Part shown: positions 58,401 through 64,000 of the stretch, in pieces | Layout of the letters: each line of letters starts with the position of its first letter | Position numbering within the stretch: position 1 is the stretch's first letter | Assembly (NCBI GenBank): GCA_027405735.1 | Contig: JAPEHQ010000012.1 | Span: 186,001-250,000 of the forward strand | DNA: 64,000 nucleotides | From: Mucor racemosus | Taxonomy: Eukaryota; Mucoromycota; Mucoromycetes; Mucorales; Mucoraceae | Direction: 5' to 3' | The notes under the pieces: generated by a model | What the model saw: the letters and a program-made list of their open reading frames with translations, nothing else | The model's database searches: none | What the model was told of the DNA's origin: nothing | Translations under genes and position numbers: made by a program

Positions 58401-58696
58401 TTTAACTGAATACGCATGCTAACATAAGGGACTAATGTTTTTAATATAGGTAGCAGTCGTTATATTAGAGATTGATATTTTCATTTAACTGAATTCTAAG
58501 ATCAAACATCATTATTTACTACTGTATTGTTGGACGTACTTCTTGATTACCGGATCAAATCGAAGGGAACGGTATTTACAGTATATCTACTCAATGAGAA
58601 GAAACTAGAACTGGCAACAAACTCACGAAATGTTCCAGAAAAGTGATAAAATTTCAAATAATATAATAGAAACAAAAAAAAAGAATAATCTAATGT
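55490..58696 (-). repeat. DIC-rep copy 5
   Basis: Oriented opposite to copies 1 and 3. Relative to the reverse complement of copy 3 it contains, in order, the GGGCTGCCTGATTTGCACAA block, the GTTTGTAACACACAAAATC block, the TAGTGGCC block, a part also found around copy 1's MITE (GGTATGCTTTTAAACCC, reverse complement), the dynein exons (57068-57298), the TAGCGCTCTATTTACT block and the CTAGCTGGTATTCTTTTC block. It is interrupted by no MITE, so it shows the empty site for the MITE of copy 1. It ends where LTR-2 sequence begins. Confidence 0.75.
57068..57298 (+). pseudogene. Dynein intermediate chain 3' fragment, copy 5
   Basis: The plus strand reads DDTFDTTVDGTSQFNLWNLN, EPFVDT, a stop, then KALNKLAWDK and, after a frameshift, GHAYVYDFGE. 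It lacks the last exon. Compared with copy 4, the DHVYDVKWSP start is lost and there are several substitutions, so this is an old relic. Confidence 0.75.
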
Positions 58697-58838
58697 CTTT
58701 AAATTATCAAAAAGTAAATCGTATGAAATTAATCAAATGAAAAAGTACCGTTTTATTATGAGCTTATAGAGAGGGTTTATACACTAATTGGATGAGTGTA
58801 TTGAATGTGAGTGATAATATAATAAGAATGGCCATTTG
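58697..58838 (-). repeat. LTR-2, right part only
   Basis: On the plus strand it runs from TTATCAAAAAGTAAATCGTATG to AAGAATGGCCATTTGTG, matching 33349-33485. It is the half missing from the LTR-2 at 5420-5582. Confidence 0.7.
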
Positions 58839-58840
58839 TG

Positions 58841-59706
58841 TCGTATATTTTAGGCTTGCTAAATAATAATACTTAAAAAAAGAATACAATGAAAAGAGAA
58901 TGAGTAATGAATAATGAATCAGTTCTTCAACTGTATAATGAAAACAAGATATTGTTTATTTAGATATAAAAGTATGACCTTTTACATATATTGATGTACC
59001 ATTGATATCCTGAGATGTAATTAAAGGCACTATTAAACGATTTGATCTGTTTGATAGTAATCTATAGATTGAAATGGATCAATCATAATGATATATCATA
59101 AGTTTACCCAGATGTAGAAATCCAGGAACAACTATTGAAATCCAACATGGCATGACATTTAGTAACTCATACTAAATGTCATACATAACCACTAGCATTA
59201 ACAGCGACTATCAGGAACATTCAGGAACAATCCGTAGCAATGAAACATAAGCAATCCTACATCTTATTCAAATGATACAATCACAGATTCCCAATTCCAC
59301 AGATTCCATTGTATATGATTTGTTCCCAAATCATATCAACTACCTCAATACCCGGCAATTCATTAATAATATTGATAATTATATAACCATTTAGAAAACA
59401 TATAAATACGAAGCATCAATGAATTAATAAAATGCATCTTTTAGCAGAGTATTTCTATATTAGTATCTTTTGATATAACACATAATTTAACCGTGTTTGC
59501 AGAGCTTGGGAGTTGCCTTGTTTCAATGCTGCGCTAAATGTGCTTGGATGTTGATTTGATAGCTACTTGATTGATTAACCTCTGGGATTAAATAATGTGG
59601 TGTCATGATTGAGGTCCAAGAGTTCTTAGTAATGACTGGATTAGACGTAAGTACACTAGGAGTTTCTTATATCTTGTATCAAGACTTTGCACTTCAATGC
59701 ATGTCG
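58841..59706 (-). mobile_element. LTR-3 with a nested solo LTR-4
   Basis: On the plus strand it starts TGTCGTATATTTTAGG and runs to CAATGCATGTCGTA. It is split by LTR-4 at 59089-59480, and matches the reverse complement of 24007-24560 on both sides. The last 80 bp of the LTR (its 5' end) are missing. Confidence 0.75.
59089..59480 (+). mobile_element. Solo LTR-4 with 5-bp target duplication
   Basis: A 392-bp element starts TGATATATCATAAG and ends TGATATAACA, flanked by CATAA on both sides (59084-59088, 59481-59485). It is nearly identical to 8491-8885; the visible differences are a few substitutions and a short deletion near 59375. Confidence 0.92.
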
Positions 59707-59721
59707 TATCACTACGGTCAA

Positions 59722-60000
59722 ATGTTTCAGCTCATGAGCTGATTGATCAGCTCATTTGGGCTGACATTTTTGGTGTAAATTTTCACTTCAGTGAATATGG
59801 TTAACTTCTTATCGATCAGCCCATGAGCTGAAATGTAATTTTAGCTCATATGCTCATCCAACTGTCTATATGGGCTTAAACATTTCAGCTCATATGCTCA
59901 TCGAACTGTCTATATGAGCTTAAACATTTCATCTCATGCTCATCAAACTGCTTATATGGGCTTAAATATTTCACCTCATATGCTTAATTTGATGCTCTTT
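59722..60000. repeat. 44-bp tandem repeat next to palindromic AGCTCAT words
   Basis: Units starting AGCTCATATGCTCATC and ending GGGCTTAAACATTTC lie at 59843-59886, 59887-59930 and 59931-59972, with a fourth decayed unit after. To the left, TTTCAGCTCATGAGCTGATT (about 59727) has an inverted partner in CAGCCCATGAGCTGAAATG (about 59818), so 59722-59842 forms an imperfect inverted repeat of about 30-bp arms. No coding potential. Confidence 0.75.
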
Positions 60001-63000
60001 TGTACTCATATAGTAATGCCTATTGGCTTATTTGGCTTTTTTTCTTAAAAACAGCATAAATGTATTGCAGATACAATTCTTCAAACCATAATTTATTTTA
60101 TTATTTAGTTGTATATGGTATTCAATTGATAGTTGAATAAGTTTACCATGCCGAGACAAATCAGATACAAATTTATCTAAACTATAAAAAACGGTGCATT
60201 AGTTAGCAGTACAAATTAACTAAACTTGCTGGCACATTTATGTTGTGATCTTACATATCAATATTCTTAAAATCTAATCTTGCAACCATCTATGTATTGA
60301 AAAAAAACAGTTATTAGGCAGCATGTGAGCAGAGCACACCTTTTTCTTATGGAATTTTACCTTTTCCACAAACACATTATGTCCAAATTATGATAATGAG
60401 CCAATTTAATTCTATAAAATTAAGCCTGATAATGTTCGAAAGCAAGCTGATTGAAGCCGGCCATGATGAGAAAAAGTTTATGAATGCTCAAATATAATGT
60501 TTGTAGCTCACAAACTGTAAACTAAGTATAAAAAATGTATTCAATATAAAAACAATTGTATTTTGCAATGATTGAACTTTACACTATTGGCCGCTTTTGG
60601 TATATTTCTGTAACTTTCATGAGTAGTTTGGTTAGCTTATCTCTAAATAAAGTAAAGATAAGCACTGTTATTATTGTATATAAGCATTATTGGTGAAAGC
60701 ATTATTGATGAAAGCATTATTGATGAAAGCAATTGTATTATGCATTATACTTTACCTACTATCTTAAATTAGGAATTCTTGGATTTCATACTAGTCAGTC
60801 AGCCAGTCTTTGAAAGGTATATACATAGTAGTATATAGCTATCAAAGAAATGCTGGTTTGCTTGACTGGTTAAATATCATCAAAAAGAGGGAATCAGCAG
60901 GATACAAAATATAAAAAGTGAGCATTCCCATATTTTTCGTAAGAAAAGAGAATAAAAATGCATTTAATATGGATAGCAAGGCTTTAGATCATTTAGTTCA
61001 AATATATAAAACCTCGCTAAATTATCAAATTGAGCCAATCTTGAGGCTGCTTTGTACTGTTTTTTAAATTGAATGCTAAAACAGAATATGCTACACAAAT
61101 CATCAAACATAAAAATTCTTGACTCTATACTATGATGCAAAAATTCTTACATGCAAACGAGTGTCTTTTTGTTTAAATGTAAACTTCAGTGGGAATTGCC
61201 ACCATAATCTAAATTGCTTTTGGAATAAATTGTCTTGTAAGTGTCTCATTGAAATTGCTTTGAGAAACGTACAAACTGTACATTAGTAACGAGGATTGCG
61301 TTGGTAAATCGTGTAGTGATTTTGAATTAAATTTATCTTAACTAAAACAACTTTTGAGGTTGATTGCTTTAGCTAAAAAAAAATGGCAATTTCCGAATTG
61401 AAATGGCCTGAAATGGCTCATAAATAGAGATAAATTCAGTATAAATTTAAGTGAAATTTGTAGTTTGTTATCTGCATATCACAAGGTTATATATTTTTAT
61501 TGATTCGAATCATTAATAGACATGTCTTCATTGTCGAAATCATAACAATTTCATGTTGTTTTGACCAGACAAGTAAGCTTTTTACAATGAATTTTAATTT
61601 TTATGACCCAAATTTGACACAATCAATTATACAATGCATGATTCAAAATAAAGCCCAAATATTTCTCTTTGACATGGTATTTTTTTTATTTTATTTTTAA
61701 TAGTAAAAATGTTGATTTTACATCCAAAATATGTACCATTTCCTTCCCCCACAAAGTCTAATTGTTGCATATATGTCATTTTTTTGCTGCAAAATGCAAT
61801 ATGCTCGATCCACAAAAGCTCCAAATACTCTTAATTACCTTTTCTGCCATCATTTAAACCACTTTGTCAAAGCATATCCTCATTTCCTTGATCATTTTCT
61901 CATAATATCAATATCCATGAAACCGAATCCAGCCTCCTTTTCGTTTATTTTCAGCGATAATCCACATAGTTGAAATGCAAAACACATTATCAATCAATAC
62001 AGCAGTAGTTACTACTAGTTTCAGTTACTACTATTTACCATAAAAAATCTATTCATAAAAATCAAAAATATCGAATACTATCGTAGCAATACCACATAAA
62101 ATAGTACAAGAACCAATAATTTGTTTTAAAAATACCAGTGTTTCTGCTCAAATTCCTAGTAATTCCTCTTTTAACGTGATCTTGATATCCAGGGGCACAA
62201 ATATGACTGTTTAAAATTAAATAAGCTTGAAACCGCCGGTGTATTGATGGGTTCAATCCATGTATTACATTCAAATCATATTTATGTAACTTATAAACAT
62301 ATACAAAAAAAGAATAAAAAAAGATTTGAACCATAATGAAAAGTTTTTATTAGCAGTCTTGTGGCTCTTTTGTAAACAAAGGGGAACTCTACTATATTCT
62401 TTTGCATTGCAATATAGCTTGTAGTAGCTTCAAAACTGCTGTACATTTTTGATTTTTTTGGTGTTAAAATTGCGGAAAATGTATAATTTTTTTTTAGATA
62501 AATTTAAAAATTTACATCTTTTTTTTATATGATAGATAAACATAGGTTTATATAGTATTCAACCATCTAAATAAGTGTTTTAAGATATCTTTATGTCTAT
62601 TGGCGTTATTTAATCAAAAAATTCAGAAAATTGAATTTTGTAATTTTCTCTGAAAAATAAATTAAATTTTGCGCTATATATGCTACTTTCTCTGTATAAT
62701 TTGAAAGCATACAGCCAAGCAATCCAAGTTTATTATGGGGATGATAATTTTTCTGCATATTTTCCGCAAGCAATTGCAAATTACGCAGGAATCTCAATGG
62801 CCTGCAGTTTCTGCAGTAACTTTCCGTGCGGATAATGCAGGCATTGGGATTTTTGCATGATTATTGCACGCGAACTACTAATAATTACAGAAGCGTAAGT
62901 AAATTTCACAAATTTGCTACATAGTGAATATGATATAAATAACATAGTTAATGATCTACCTGTATACAATTGTTGAAATACTCTTTGCGTATATCATTGA

Positions 63001-64000
63001 ATGATGATAAGTGAGCATATACATATTGACTCACTATGGAGAAAATATCAAAAAAATAGCTCCGCTCGAGCAGAAAAAAGAGGTTTCCATGCAGAAAGCG
63101 TGCTGAAATGGTCCTTCCCGAATTATTCTGCACGCAAATGGCTGCTGAAAATGCTAGCGTTGACTGATTACTCCAATTTTTAGACTAAAAAGCAATTGCT
63201 TGCGTTTTTTCTGCAAGAAGTTTAATAAATTAAAAATAACAAAAAAAAAAAAAAAAAATAGGCAGCACCTAAAATTATGGCTGCAACACAAAAAAAAAAA
63301 AAAAAAAAGCAATGCATGCGTGAAATGATTATATATAAATGTTGGAACCAGCAGTGTCAAGCAAACTTGCCGTAAAGACATTATTGGAAGTAATGACACT
63401 ATAAGTACAGTAGATGAGGATTCTGCAATTTTATATTTCACCAATCCAACAACAGATTCCGTCTCATAAAGAGAAAAACTGCTGTTTTCTTTCTTTTGAA
63501 ACAACTCAACTATAGTTATGGTAGAATCATAAGTTGCAACTGTATTAGTTTTGGCCGTATTCGCTAGTATCAAAAACCTTTGAATACCACTGCTATAATG
63601 ACAATAAGTACATTAAAAACATTCAAGATGCATCTACATTAGCTAAATGAGTGTGAATATTGAAGGTTCCTTCTGAATTGCTGTTAATTAGTTTCTATCA
63701 AAACAATCAATGGAACTGCATTGAAAACAAAAAAGTCTACTTCAAAAGAGGATTTTAATGAAGAGAAAAAAATGATAGCCAGGCTCCCACAACTACTACT
63801 GTATAATGTACTTTCAAGATTTTTAAAGAATTGTTTTTGCATAAATAAAAAAGCATTTAACACTGGTTTTTTTTTCTATTATTATTCAATATCTAAGATA
63901 TACAGGAACATTTTTATTTTAAACCTTTTAGTTGATTAAACATTACACAACAATACAGAATCGAAAAATCGAAAAACGTCGTCTCTTGTTGGTATAATAT
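60001..64000. other. AT-rich region without recognised genes
   Basis: Reading frames are short (the longest is 139 codons, minus, 63154-63573, with a T-rich low-complexity core) and show no motif. A 15-bp unit, GCATTATTGATGAAA, is repeated about three times at 60686-60730. A-runs lie at about 63240-63258 and 63290-63308. Confidence 0.45.

Noticed and set aside
59843..59972. CRISPR-like array
   Set aside because: Units are directly adjacent without spacers, and the genome is eukaryotic. It is an ordinary tandem repeat.
63154..63573. 139-codon minus frame
   Set aside because: The core is phenylalanine runs from A/T homopolymers; no motif, no splice support.

Overview
The window looks like a chromosome segment of an early-diverging fungus, most likely a Mucoromycota (Mucorales-type) genome. 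The reasons are strong AT bias, genes with many 55-85 bp GT-AG introns, a fungal gene complement that also carries LARP7-like and apparently Gdown1-like genes that common yeasts lack, and an intact two-ORF LINE. The species cannot be fixed from the sequence alone.

Layout. 1-14.1 kb is a repeat-dominated block of nested elements. 14.5-21.4 kb is a gene island: CDC50/LEM3 flippase subunit (+), WASP/Las17 (-), mitochondrial ribosomal protein mL44 (+) and an SDF2-like MIR protein (-). 21.6-28.2 kb is again repeats and AT-rich spacer. 28.3-32.4 kb holds an MFSD1-like MFS transporter (-) and an FGGY sugar kinase (-). 32.8-43.6 kb is a nest of solo LTRs, miniature DNA elements, a decayed LTR retroelement and a LINE whose two ORFs (505 and 1354 aa) are both open. 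45.3-52.9 kb is a second gene island: F-box protein (+), Rab geranylgeranyltransferase beta BET2 (-), LARP7-like protein (+), RMD1/DUF155 protein (-) and a probable Gdown1/POLR2M-like protein (+). 53-64 kb is spacer plus repeats with no convincing gene.

The host genes are ordinary housekeeping functions (lipid flipping, actin nucleation, mitochondrial translation, ER quality control, Rab prenylation, small-RNA biology) and do not form a pathway. They are packed in convergent and divergent pairs. The LARP7-like and RMD1 stop codons face each other only 2 bp apart.

The most unusual feature is a repeat family, here called DIC-rep, that carries the 3' end of a cytoplasmic dynein intermediate chain gene. 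It occurs five times (about 2.3-5.4, 6.06-7.63, 7.63-11.4, 42.7-43.6 and 55.5-58.7 kb). Two copies form a near-perfect 1.56-kb inverted pair. One copy (42.7-43.6 kb) still has the last dynein exon, stop codon and an AATAAA; the others appear to share one deletion that removed them. At least four solo-LTR families show 5-bp target duplications or matching ends in these repeats, which gives a relative order of insertions.

Repeat names used below (LTR-1 to LTR-5, R6, R8, DIC-rep) are local labels. All exon boundaries were worked out by eye from splice signals and reading frame.
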